Part shown: positions 53,979 to 64,000 of the stretch, piece after piece | Layout: each line of letters opens with the position of its first letter | Numbering within the stretch: position 1 is the first letter of the stretch | Source of the DNA: Trichosphaerium sp. ATCC 40318 | Taxonomy: Eukaryota; Discosea; Flabellinia; Trichosidae | DNA length: 64,000 bases | Reading direction: 5' to 3' | Assembly (NCBI GenBank): GCA_038496445.1 | Contig: JALMLS010000299.1 | Location: forward strand, 62,001-126,000 | The notes under the pieces: generated by a model | The model's database searches: none | Told to the model about the DNA's origin: nothing | Seen by the model: only the letters and a program-made list of their open reading frames with translations | Translations under genes and position numbers: made by a program

Positions 53979-55110
53979 TCACGAATCACTTGATTTATTT
54001 TCAGAGGAATTATCTGTTTTAGATGCCTCTACAGGCTTTATAGCATGTAATATATAATTTACAGAACAATCACTGGTTTCAAACCATTGACTCGTTAGAG
54101 GGTTGAATCCTATCCCTGTGACATCTAAAACTTCTAATCCTTCTTTTTTCAACATAGCTGTAAGTGTTTCAACTTCGATGTACTTATTCCAATCATGTGT
54201 GCCAGGTTCTACCCATCTAAGGATATGTTCTGCCGCCAATATAGTAAGTAGATATGATAAAGTTGTTTTGTTTATAGTTGATAAGAATATAGAACCTCCA
54301 GGCTAAGCATACGTCAGAAGAATATGTCAACTTTTAATTTTAATTTTCCTTTCCAAAAAAGGAATATAACACTCACTTTTACGGTGCTAACTAAGTGTTT
54401 AATGAATATGTCTAAATTGTCTACATGTTCGATAACTTCTAGAGAGCATGCTATATCGAAAGAACCCAAAGTTAAATCCTCTAGAGAAAATGTTAACACA
54501 AATAAAGCACGTGTTGCAAAAAGACTTGATTTATTTAATGATACCATACCTGGTGTTGCGTGCAAGTATGTTACATCTTTTAATTTTGGATCAAGTGCCT
54601 TGGTAAGGAGTTAGTGATTTGACTGTACAAAACAATTTTTGGCCGTACTTGGTGCTCTTTTGCTATAGTTATATTTGTTTCACATGCGTCTATGCCTGTT
54701 GTGTTTGCACCTAAGCGGCCAAGCGACTATGGCAATTAGTTAGGAAACTGACGTCTAGGTTTAGTAACCTCAGTGAGAATTCCACAACCACAACCGACAT
54801 CAAGCACGTCAAGATTACCTAGGGCATTTGGTTGCGTATTTGATGCCGTTTGGTTTTTTATGAGCGCGTTTTGTTTCATCATCCTCGTTATATACGGTAC
54901 GCGTAGTAAATTCATCTTGTGTAACATTCCCATTGGCCCTTCATGATCCCACCACTGACTGGAGAGTTTACTAAATTTTGCCATTTCTTCACTTGAAGCA
55001 GTGCCGCCTGTAACTGCACGTCGCGTTTCGGTACATTGTATGCGTTGTGTAGTATTATTGTGACGGGAACAATGCGTTCGTGTACTTGGGCGATAAGTAT
55101 AACGCCACAT
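53979..55110 (-). CDS. COQ3: Ubiquinone biosynthesis O-methyltransferase COQ3
   Basis: COQ3 methylates two hydroxyl groups during coenzyme Q synthesis on the matrix side of the mitochondrial inner membrane. ATG at 55110 with an Arg-rich, acid-poor leader ('MWRYTYRPSTRTHCSRHNN'), consistent with mitochondrial import. Then come the COQ3 hallmark 'FSKLSSQWWDHEGPMGMLHK', 'MNLLRVPYI', and the SAM-binding motif 'VLDVGCGCGILTE'. The next exons show 'LGANTTGIDACETNITIAKE', 'FDIACSLEVIEHVDN', 'FIKHLV', 'GSIFLSTIN' and 'HDWNKYIEVETL'. The end is an acidic/Ser-rich tail (stop 53979-53981). About five introns. All motif I, post I and II residues are present; the family Gly-Gly in motif I (GCGGG) reads GCGCG here. 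Confidence 0.9.
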
Positions 55111-55431
55111 GCGTGGTGTAGTCTGTTTGACCGTTGAAGTGTCAATTAAGTTGAGTGGAGCTTATTTCTCCTCAAGCTATTTTCTGGGACTTACATTCTG
55201 TAACAACAAGACTATTGGGCCTAACGCAATACGTGAAGTTATAATTAACACTGACTTCTGCCGCCTAAAATAAAAACGCAGACCTTTCAATTATTCCGTG
55301 TATCGAACGATGCAATAGTTGGCACTCTTGACAAGGAATTTGATAAATAGCCAATAGTACCAAAACATTATTACACTTGTTCAACCTTATTTTTTGTAGT
55401 GTCAGATAGCCTCCATGAGTCCAACAAGCGC
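55111..55431. other. Divergent spacer, COQ3 / adenylyl cyclase
   Basis: 321 bases. An acceptor-like T-rich sequence ending TTTTTTTGTAG lies at about 55390-55399, just before the first recognised cyclase exon, so a 5' exon and intron of the cyclase may lie here. Confidence 0.35.
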
Positions 55432-58400
55432 ATGAAGCTAAGCAAAATGCTGGGCGTTACGCCAGATCTGGATCAGGTTCGTACTTGCGTATATTCGCCT
55501 AATAATATCTAATAACGCCCCAAAGCACTTCGAGGTGAACAAAGAACAATTACAATTCTGGTTTGGCAATACAGATACACGCCATATGGAGTCTGTCAGC
55601 TCTAAAGCAACTGCAGAGTCTATTGGGGTATTAATGAGGTACAAACAAAACATTTTCAATCCCTGAGTTGACATGTCTCAAAAGCTATGTCCCAAAGATC
55701 GTCATACGCCGGTTCTTTCACGACCAATCTCCATTGGAATTACCGGAGACTGACAAGTTCTGTTCCGCAGTGTTATTCGCAGATATTAGGTAATTGTACT
55801 CCTAATAAACTCTGAAGCTCTAACCTTTTTGTTTTAGTGGTACACAAGACGCGTTTTATCGTTGCTGGTCACTCATCCACATAGGTTTTACTCCGCTTAC
55901 AGAATCCCTTGCAAATATGGGCGCAGAGGGTGTAGAGAAGGCATCATTTTTACACTTTTATTGTGACCTTTTTTTATAATTATATTTCTAGTTAACACAC
56001 CATCTCAATGATTACTTTGGTAGTATTATTGATACAATACTAAGGTGGGGTGGCGATATTGTGAAATTCGCTGGAGATGCTTTATTGGCGATCTGGCCTG
56101 CTTCAAAACGCGCAAGCTTACACACGTCATGCGTAATGGTGCGTTTTTAGCTAGTTTAAGCCTCTACTAATATTTAAAAGGCGTGTCAGTGCGCTTTGAG
56201 TTTACAACAGGAACTTGGAACCTACGTGGTGCAGAAAAACACGCTAAAATTACATGTACAATCGTCTTTAAATGTAGTTTTATTAGTAATCATATTTCAC
56301 AGATTGGTGTATCCGCTGGAGATTTAACCGGTATACACGTCGGTGGCGTACAAGGTAGAGTTGAATACTTCCTGGCAGGAGACCCAATAGATCAGGTGCG
56401 TTCATGAATTTCGGTCTTTTTCGATCTTTTTGTTTTTTACTCGGAACAGGTGAGTTCCTGTGAGGCGCAAGCTGAGCCAGGAGAAACATTTATATCTCCT
56501 CAATGCTATACTGCTATGCGTAATGATTTTGTTGGTATGTTACATTCCGAAAACTCGGAATTGACTTGTTATTTTTGTAGGTGAAAAAATAGAAAAAAAT
56601 TTTAAACTTACAGGTTTAAAAAATACCCCTCTAGCAAGGCGTATACCTGCGTTTCCAAAGTTGATGCCTTATGAGCAACAGTACGCCTATTCTAATGGGT
56701 TCTTCAGTTCGAATGTTAATATTTTAATTAGACTACGTGGTTATGTTCCCAAAGCAGTGTTGATGCATTTACAACATGGGCATAAAAGTCAATATATTGC
56801 GGAGCTTCGTACAGTGTCTGTTATTTTTGTAAATTTAGATGACAGATGCGTGGACGAGGAGGGTACACAGAGGATTCAAAAAGCAGTGAGTTCGATTCAA
56901 AAGACGTTACAACAACTTGAAGGAACAGTAAGTGCACAAGCATTATTATCAAAACCTTACTCTTTTTTGATAGACGCGTCAGTTCATTCAAGATGACAAA
57001 GGAAGCGTTTTCTTAGCTTGTTTTGGACTCCCACCTCTAAGTCATCAAGATGATCCAGCAAGAGCTATCACAGCAGCTATTCACTTTAGAGCAGCGCTTG
57101 AAGAGATAGGTATTCAACCAAAGATTGGTGTTACAACAGGTAGAGCATTTTGTGGTGCTGTAGGGAGCGAACGACGTAGGGAGTATGCTATGGTTGGTGA
57201 CATTGTCAACTTGTCGGCAAGGCTTATGTGCGCTTCTGGAAAGTTCGGTGGCATTCTTGCGGATGAAGCAACCGTTACAGGTATGTTTAAGTTGAATTCC
57301 AGATGTGTTTCAAGCAGTGGCTTACTGTTCTTTTTTTTTCTTAGTTGCTAAAAAACATGGACAAGAATTCCAACGGTTAGAGCCAATAAAAGTAAAAGGA
57401 AAAAAACATCCTATCAATATTTATCTTCCATTGGCAAAGAAGTCTCCAAGTATTCTTAATACTGGAAACAAGCGTCTTTCTAAACGCTACTCAAGAGGAG
57501 AATCAGACCACAATGATGGTAAAGACAAAAAAAAATGCCTGACACTATTAATTACCTTCTAACAAATTTGTATTAGCACTTATTGGAGATCAACACATTG
57601 ATACAATCCGACTCATAAAGTATAAGCTGGCTCTACTAAAACAACGTCAAAAGGGTAATGTTATCATGCTTGAAGGTGAAACTGGTGTTGGTAAAACAGC
57701 TGTTATTATGGAAGTAGTCAAAACATTGGTACGCGAATACACCCTCACACAAGCAAAGAAATTACCTCTTATTAATTAATAATACAGAAACCGTCTATGT
57801 ATGTTGGTACTTGTGATAGCCAGCAACCTATGTTAGGTAAATACTCAACAATCAGTTACTTTCGTAATAGTGCTTACTTGTTTTAAAAGCTTGGTCTGCA
57901 ATCATGAGTTCAGTGTTGCACTTGGAGGCACCTAATATGGATGATGCACAAGTTGGAAAAGCGATAAAAAAGCAATTAGCAAGTACGTAAAACATAGATA
58001 AGAGAAAAAAAATGATTAACCTCATTTCGCTTGTTCTAGACATACCACTCAAAGAAGGCGAAACGTCTTGGATTAAGTATGCTTCCCTCTTAAAGGTAAG
58101 AGGTCCTTACGTGTCACGTTTCTTAAGTGTTATTATAGGAGTTGTTTCCTTTATGTGGCATTGAAGAAACTGAGGAAAGTGCTTGTCTTGCATCTCAAGA
58201 TAGAAGTGAAAAGTTCCAAAGAATGCTTATAAAAATATTAAAAACATTGGTGCCTACAGGGAGTGTTATCACAATTGACGACGCTCATTATATGAATTCA
58301 ACTGAATGGGCACTTACATTGGCTGTATGTCAATCACTAAAAGGTACTTACGCATTCGAGGTTAAACGCTGAAACTGTTTTTTCTAGGAATCTTGATTTG

Positions 58401-61400
58401 TATTTCTCTACAACCTCTCACACCTGCTCCATTTGAGTACTCCCAAATGGACCATTGTCGTAACGCACACCATGTACATATTAAAAATCTGTCCGATACG
58501 GCTTCACGCAGTCTCATGGGAAGGTTCTTTGGTGTGGATCCAAGTAAAGTGCCGAACGATGTATTCTTGAAGATAAAGGAGCTGAGTACGACAAAACAAG
58601 CTTAAGATCACTCAACCTAATCCTTTGCTCTTTAGCACGTGGAAACCCTTTCTTAATTGGAGAATATGTATCTGCAGCATTCGATCAAGGTAATGTAGAG
58701 ATTAAAGATGGAGAGATTGTTAGACAATCAGAGAATGAAGAATTGTCATTACCAAGTAGTGTGCGTCATCATTCAATGAGTACTTCACGTTCACAACTTG
58801 ACTAAATTGTAGCTCTCTCACTTGATAACAAGCAAAGTTGATAGGTTGCCTTTAGTACAACAGACAATTCTTAAAGTAGCCTCTGTTATTGGAAAGACTT
58901 TTGAGGTGGCGCTATTAAAGAAGCTGTTGCCAGATTGTCCAAGTACTTTTATTTAGACTATTTACGAAAAGTTGAGTATTAACTATGTCTGTGTAGAAGA
59001 TAAAGAGCTGTTCCGTCAGTTAATGAGCCTGGAAGAAGCCCAGTTTATAGTATCAGAGGAAGATTCCGACCCAAAACCAGTACCTGTCTTGACGCCGAGA
59101 GGCGGTTCTAAAAGCGCTGCCCAGTTAAATACAAAGAAGATAATTAAGAAGCCAGAGCAATCAAAGCACGTGATTTACAAAAAACGTTCATTTTTTGAAG
59201 AAAAGAATTTTTTTTTGGTTTTTTTCTCTTTAGACTGGCACGTATACTTATGCTTTGTTGGATAGGCCCGAAAGGTATAGATCTTCTCCTATGAAAATGA
59301 TAGGCACTGGTTATAGATTACGGCGTACAGTATCTAAAGAGTCACGCCAGACTGCCTTGTTCAGACACAAGTCAATTTTTCAATTTCGTAACACAACAAT
59401 ACAACAAGTACGTTTTTGAATTATTACTACAGGTTTTTTTATTTACTTACCTTCTTTGAAAAAGGCGATTTATGGCATTATGCTTTTCTCTTTGAGGAGA
59501 GAACTTCATATTAAGGTGGCAAAGTGGCTAGAGACTGAGCACGCATTGATGCTTTCAAGCTACTATGACATCTTAGGTTACCATTACACCATGAGTGGTG
59601 AAGAACCTGCCATAGCTCAAAAATACTATTTAAAAGCTGGTGAGAAGTACCTTGCAGAATTCGCTATAAAGGAGGCTGTAAAGAGGTTCAATCAAGCCAT
59701 TGAAGTTGGTGAGAAGATGGAGGATACAAAAAAGAAACATAAACTAGTTTATCATGGTAAAGAGAAGAAAGAAGCTTTGGATAAAATCATGGATGCTGTT
59801 AAGTTACAGAGGAAGCTTGGAAAGGCTTACTTAAGGATGGGAAAGTATAATGAAGCTGATGAGCATTTACGAGCAGCATTAGCTTGTATGCGTGTATCTC
59901 TAAACAGCTCCTCTAAGCAAACAAAGAAAATCATTAGTACTTATCCTGCAATACTTCAACGAGAGGTTATACTTGCACTTCTGTTGTTGAGCAAACTCCA
60001 CTTTCAGTATGTCGCTTTTCTTACACGTGCAATATTTACCTGTATTTTAGCTCGAATAGGCACGTGTCTGTACATGCTAGCCAGCAAGCACTCGAAATTG
60101 CTGAAAAGTGTAACTTTTGGGATGAACAAAGTGAGGCTTGTGCTCAATGTAGTTTACACAAGTAAGTAGTTTTTAAGTACCCGACATGCACATTATTCTT
60201 TACCATGGTTACAATTCTAATATTTGGTTAGAGCTTTAGCAAATGACCAAAAAGGTGCTATGGGCTTATTGGAGAGAGGCAAGACACTTGCCGGTGACAA
60301 ACTTGCTGTTCTCTCGCATCTGGAGAGAGCACATGGTAATGCGTTACAATTTTTTGGATCATGGAGTGAGGTATGCGTTGTCTATTATCACGTGCGCTTG
60401 TTTAAGGTAAATTAGGCAATCCAACACTACGAAAAAGCTAAGAAAATATGTAAAGAGACAAACAACCACATGGAGTCTGAAGAGATAGAAACTGAGATTT
60501 CTGTACTTCACTTCTTGAAAGGCAACCTAAGAGCTAGTCTTCATTTATCGTCAACAGCTGTAAAGAGCGCTAGAATGAGGTATAAACAGTCAAAAGTAGT
60601 TTCCTTTCTCATTGTTTTATACTAGAGGTGACATTCATTCTCTCATACAAGCCTTAACGTCTCAGGCATTGGTTCATCTACAACTCTGTAATATTTCTAA
60701 GGCGTCTTCAAAGGTAAACACATCACTTCATGTTCTCCAGCAACAACTAAAATTCACTAGGTGGATCAAATACGCGTTGGCTTGCAATCTCTTGGTGCTG
60801 GTGCAGCTATTTCTCATCAATTGAATTACCAAGCACTTGCGGCTCTTGTGCATCAACGAAATTATAGACCAGCAGAGGCTTGGGCTTGTTGTGTTAAAGT
60901 TGAAGAGATTTTGTCTACGTCCAAGCCAGAACCATCTTTTGCTTCATTCCCTGGCTTCACTGTAAGTCACATGATATGATTGCATACCAACAACTGACAC
61001 ATTGTAGCTACTTCCAGAAGTGTACATTGGCTTTTTATTGGATGAGCAAAGACTGACTTACTTGGAAGTTTCTGAAGCTAAGCTTGCTAAAAAAGCACGT
61101 GCATCAATTGCTGAATTGAAGAAGCTTTGCGCTTCGATTAGCATATTTACACCAAGGACACAGCTCCTAGAAGGGTTCATGAGCTATTACCAAGGTACGA
61201 TACAACCTTGAAACTCAAGCATGAACTACAAACCAGTACACGTTGCTAAAATATGCCCAAGGACATGACAATAAAGCTCAGATGTTCTGGAGTATTGGAA
61301 AGCAAATTGCAATGAAGTATGGTATGAAAAACGAACTGGCTCTCATAGGTGTACGTCCACAATTTTATAGATCACGTGATTTTTGAAACAAGAAGAATTT

Positions 61401-62000
61401 CTTATTGTACGCGTACCTTATGTTATTCTTTAGGGACATATGAACCTTTGTACAAAGAAACCTACGAACACTATTCTAATTTCATCGTTCCCTAAAACTG
61501 CTAAAAAGAAAGCATCAAGTCCAACCTCGGTATCTAGAAAGAAAAGATCACGTTCAGGTTCAAGAAGTTCTAGAAGTGCTAAAGGCCCAACACCGCGTCA
61601 ACAGCTGTTATCTATTGAGATAACTTCGGAGTCAAGTACAGGAAGTACAGGGAGTACAAAAGAGACTGCAAAGGAGCGTAAGAAACGTCTTCATAACTCA
61701 ACACCTCTTGAACTTGAAGGTGGTCTTTGGCCGTATAGTATCGATTCACACAAAAAGAAGAAGAAGAAAGATCGGCGGAAATCAACGCGAGCAAGACGTT
61801 GTATGTATTTTTCTTGGTGTTTTTTTGCAAAGTTTTTTTTTTTTGCACGTTTGTGCTCTCTTTATTTACTTTCTTTTTCAACTTATTGTATTCGCTTAGC
61901 ACCGCGGCATGATGCTTTAGATGATCCAAATATTTTACTGAGTAGTCCCAGATCAGACGGTGGATATTCTAGAAAGCATAAAAGTTCTAGAAAATCATAA
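55432..62000 (+). CDS. Soluble adenylyl cyclase (ADCY10-like): two cyclase domains, P-loop ATPase, TPR
   Basis: The enzyme makes cAMP from ATP; animal ADCY10 is bicarbonate-stimulated. The first in-frame ATG is 55432, though the frame is open slightly upstream of a splice acceptor. C1 cyclase: 'AVLFADISG', 'FTPLTESLANMGAEGVE', 'WGGDIVKFAGDALLAIW', with both metal-binding Asp present. C2 cyclase: 'VSVIFVNLDD', 'QDDKGSVFLACFGLPPLSHQ', 'IGVTTGRAFCGAVGS', 'REYAMVGDIVNLSARLM'. Then a Walker A in 'MLEGETGVGKTAVIMEVV', Walker-B-like 'GSVITIDDAHYMN', and a long helical TPR-like region ('LSSYYDILGYHYTMSGEEPA', 'AQKYYLKAGEKYLAEFAIKE'). The C-terminus is Lys/Ser-rich and basic ('KKKKKKDRRKSTRARR', 'YSRKHKSSRKS'). 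About 25 short introns. Total near 1650 residues, as in ADCY10. Confidence 0.88.
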
Positions 62001-62327
62001 GGCTTTTTGCGACAAAAAAAACAAAAAAAGAAAGAAAATCATTGGCGTTTTAAAAGCTATGTTCAATAAAAATGTACAGTTGTTAATAATCATCGCGGTC
62101 AGTATACAAGAAAGAGAGTGTATAAGATTTAAGGGTTGTCAGTACACTTTAGAACCTCAACACGTTACGGAACGACGAAGCCCTCAAAAGTAATATCATA
62201 ATTTTGTACAAAGTTGTTTTAGTTTATTGAAACATTTGTCCTGTTGTTATTTCATTTAGTAACGTTGTTGGTAATTACCCTAGAGTACTCAAGTGTTAAC
62301 AACCAGCTAATGTCATAAACTGTTTTA
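62001..62327. other. Convergent spacer
   Basis: 327 bases between the cyclase stop and the stop of the Pro/Gln-rich gene. Short open frames only; no gene recognised. Confidence 0.45.
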
Positions 62328-64000
62328 TTATGCTTGACGTACGTATTGTTGTTGTTGATAACCTCCAGGTTGTCCTTGCTGAGGAGGCGGTTGACCTTGA
62401 CCGTATCCATAAGGTTGCATTTGTCCTTGTTGTTGAGGAGGTTGACCTTATCAAATCAGTCAGAACTTCTTAATTTTAAATCAATGTCTTACCGTAACCT
62501 TGTTGCGGAGGATATTGCTGCCTGTTTGTGTTCGCAACATTCGCTACAGAAAAGAGTGAACCAAAGCTACTTTGCACACCAACACGTTTTTTTTTTCCTT
62601 ATCATACCTTGATAACCTTGTGTATTTAACTGTCCTGCATTATACTGCTGTGGCGGTTGTTGGTAGCCTCCTAGAAAAGAATTCTTTAAGAAAATCAAGC
62701 TTCCGTTAGTTCAGTTTTACTTACCTTGTGGTGGTCCGTTGTATCCCTGTTGTGGTGGTCTATTATAACCTTGTTGAGGGCTTCTATATCCCCCCGGTGG
62801 GCCTTGGTTGAAACCACCCTGTTGTGGCGGTGGTCTAAAGTTTCCTTGTCCTGGTGGAGGCCCTTGGTGTTGACCTGGAGGAGGTCGGTAGTTTTGTTGA
62901 CCTGGTGGAGGACCTTGGTGTTGACGTTGGCCGGGAGGAGGTCCAAAATTACCTCCATGCCCTTGAGGAGGTCCAAAGTTTCCTTGGCCTAGAGGTGGGC
63001 CAAAATTGCCTTGTTGTCGTTGAGGTGGGAAGCTACCTTGACGATTTGGTGCTTGATAATTTTGGCCAGGAGGTTGGCGTTGACCAGGTGGCCCTTGTCC
63101 TGGAGGTGCTCCTTGATGTTGATGACCTGGTGGAGGCCCTTGGTGTTGGCCGGGAGGAGGTCGGAAATTTTGGTGGCCTGGCGGAGGTCCTTGTCCTGGC
63201 GGAGGTCTTTGTCCTGGCGGAGGTCCTTGGAGTTGGCGTTGACCAGGTGGTCCTTGTCCCGGCGGAGGTCCTTGCCGGTGGCCAGGTGGTGGCTGGGAGC
63301 CTTGTGGAGGTGGTCTAAAGTTTTGCTGGTTTGGAGGTGGTCCATTATCTGTGTAATGCGTAAGATTTAAAAAAAGTGTATAAATGGTTAGCTTACTTTG
63401 TTGTGGTGGTTGATAACCAGGCGGATAACCTTCTGGCACATTTGATGCACCTTTAGGTGGATTTTGTCCAGGAGGAGGTGCATTACCCTGTCCTGGTGGA
63501 GGTTCTTGTCCTGGCGGATGTCCTTGTCCTGGCGGAGGTCCTTGACCTTGTGGAGGAGCGCCTTGTGGTGGTTCTTGTCCTTGAGGATTATTCTGTTTTG
63601 GAGGTTCTTGACCTTTCGGAGGTGGGTTACCACCGCTTGGAGGCTTTCCTTCTAGTTGTTTTTGTGGTGCTGCCTTACCAGGCTCACGTCCTCCCTTCTT
63701 TGGTGCTGATTTCTGTGGACCACGTTGCGCAGGACGTTGTGCAGGACGTTGTGAAGGACGGCTTGATTGTTTCTTTGATGCTGCGGATCTTTTTGGTGGA
63801 TTCTTTGTTTTCATATCTTCTGGTGTTATATCCACTATAAAACGGCGTTAATCATTCACCACATACGCAGTGTTATGTGAACGAACCTGCTTCGCTATCT
63901 GGAACGTAAGTTTTCGGATCTGTGCCGAAATTTAGAGCCTAAACTTTTTGTTTAATGTACAATGTCGAGAAACACTATTGCGCACTGTCATTTCTATCGT
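62328..64000 (-). CDS. Pro/Gln/Gly-rich low-complexity protein (5' end beyond window)
   Basis: The gene enters from beyond 64000. A last recognisable 5' exon near 63890-63940 encodes 'ALNFGTDPKTYVPDSEA', joined over an intron to 'VDITPEDMKTKNPPKRSA'; the GTG there is not a start. A Lys/Arg/Pro/Gln-rich segment ('SQRPAQRPAQRGPQKSAP') follows, then a very long tract of 'GPPPGQ', 'QGPPPGQ' and 'NFGPP' units, then Tyr/Gln-rich exons ('PQQGYNRPPQQGYNGPP', 'YGYGQGQPPQQGQPGGYQQQ') ending 'QYVRQA' (stop 62328-62330). Repeats of Gly-Tyr-Pro-Gln type are found in annexin N-termini, shadoo/lectin-like and RNA-binding condensate proteins, so the missing N-terminal part should decide identity. The tract is predicted disordered and phase-separation prone (inference). 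Confidence 0.6.
62717..63650 (-). repeat. Degenerate coding repeat: GPPPGQ-type units
   Basis: About 0.9 kb of imperfect 15-24 base units rich in CCTCCACCAGGACAA-type codons on the minus strand. Different frames on both strands stay open through much of it, which explains many spurious open frames. One short intron (about 63335-63400) interrupts it. Confidence 0.75.

Noticed and set aside
62726-63840. Plus-strand Trp/Ser/Leu-rich and Val/Glu/Leu-rich frames
   Set aside because: They are antisense or shifted readings of the Pro/Gly/Gln repeat tract; no independent evidence.

Overview
This is nuclear DNA of a compact, intron-rich unicellular eukaryote. Genes lie on both strands, usually 50-400 bases apart. 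Nearly every gene is split by short GT-AG introns, mostly about 41-75 nt and a few near 110. Donors are very often GTACGT or GTACGC, and acceptors end in a T-rich run plus TAG or CAG. I could not fix the lineage. Polycystin, a GCK-type STE20 kinase, ADCY10-like adenylyl cyclase, KRI1, PIG-S, COQ3 and HAL together suggest a free-living protist or early-branching opisthokont, amoebozoan or stramenopile, but this is inference. I saw no tRNA, rRNA or CRISPR array. Exon coordinates were worked out by hand from reading-frame continuity and splice signals.

Layout. 1-20 kb: the 3' end of a multi-pass membrane protein (+); an RCC1-repeat protein (-) head-to-head with histidine ammonia-lyase (+); a membrane-anchored hemerythrin-like protein (-); a large secreted orphan (-); PIG-S of the GPI transamidase (-) head-to-head with a polycystin-2-type channel (+); an NAD(P)-dependent reductase of the DFR/CCR family (+); and an orphan two-exon gene (-). 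20-28.7 kb: one long non-LTR retrotransposon on the minus strand. It has an intact 1696-residue endonuclease/RT/RNase H/zinc-knuckle ORF2 and an ORF1 whose reading frame is hard to reconcile without an intron or frameshift.

28.8-42 kb: KRI1 (+); a cupin-like protein with a basic N-terminal half (-); then secreted or surface genes. These are a lamin-tail-domain protein with a threonine/proline-rich mucin stalk and GPI-type C-terminus (+), a bacterial/phage tail-collar (MdpB-like) protein with a signal peptide and introns (+), and, beyond two minus-strand orphans, a secreted PEBP/YbhB-like protein (+). A 50-base imperfect inverted repeat sits at 38.2-38.4 kb. 41-64 kb: HEMK2/N6AMT1 (-) head-to-head with a tail-anchored STE20 kinase (+); a C2-domain protein (-); a longin protein without an obvious SNARE motif (-); a GTF3C4-like TFIIIC subunit (-) head-to-head with a beta-propeller protein (+); a polytopic transporter (+); COQ3 (-); a two-cyclase, P-loop, TPR soluble adenylyl cyclase (+); and the 3' part of a Pro/Gln/Gly-rich protein (-).

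Most of these are unrelated housekeeping genes. The linked themes are GPI-anchored surface biology (PIG-S and the mucin protein), cAMP and kinase signalling (cyclase, STE20 kinase, polycystin), and the secreted cluster at 33.8-41.1 kb. The genome-level oddities are an excess of the palindrome CACGTG, the GTACG donor preference, and head-to-head gene pairs all spaced about 115-130 bases.
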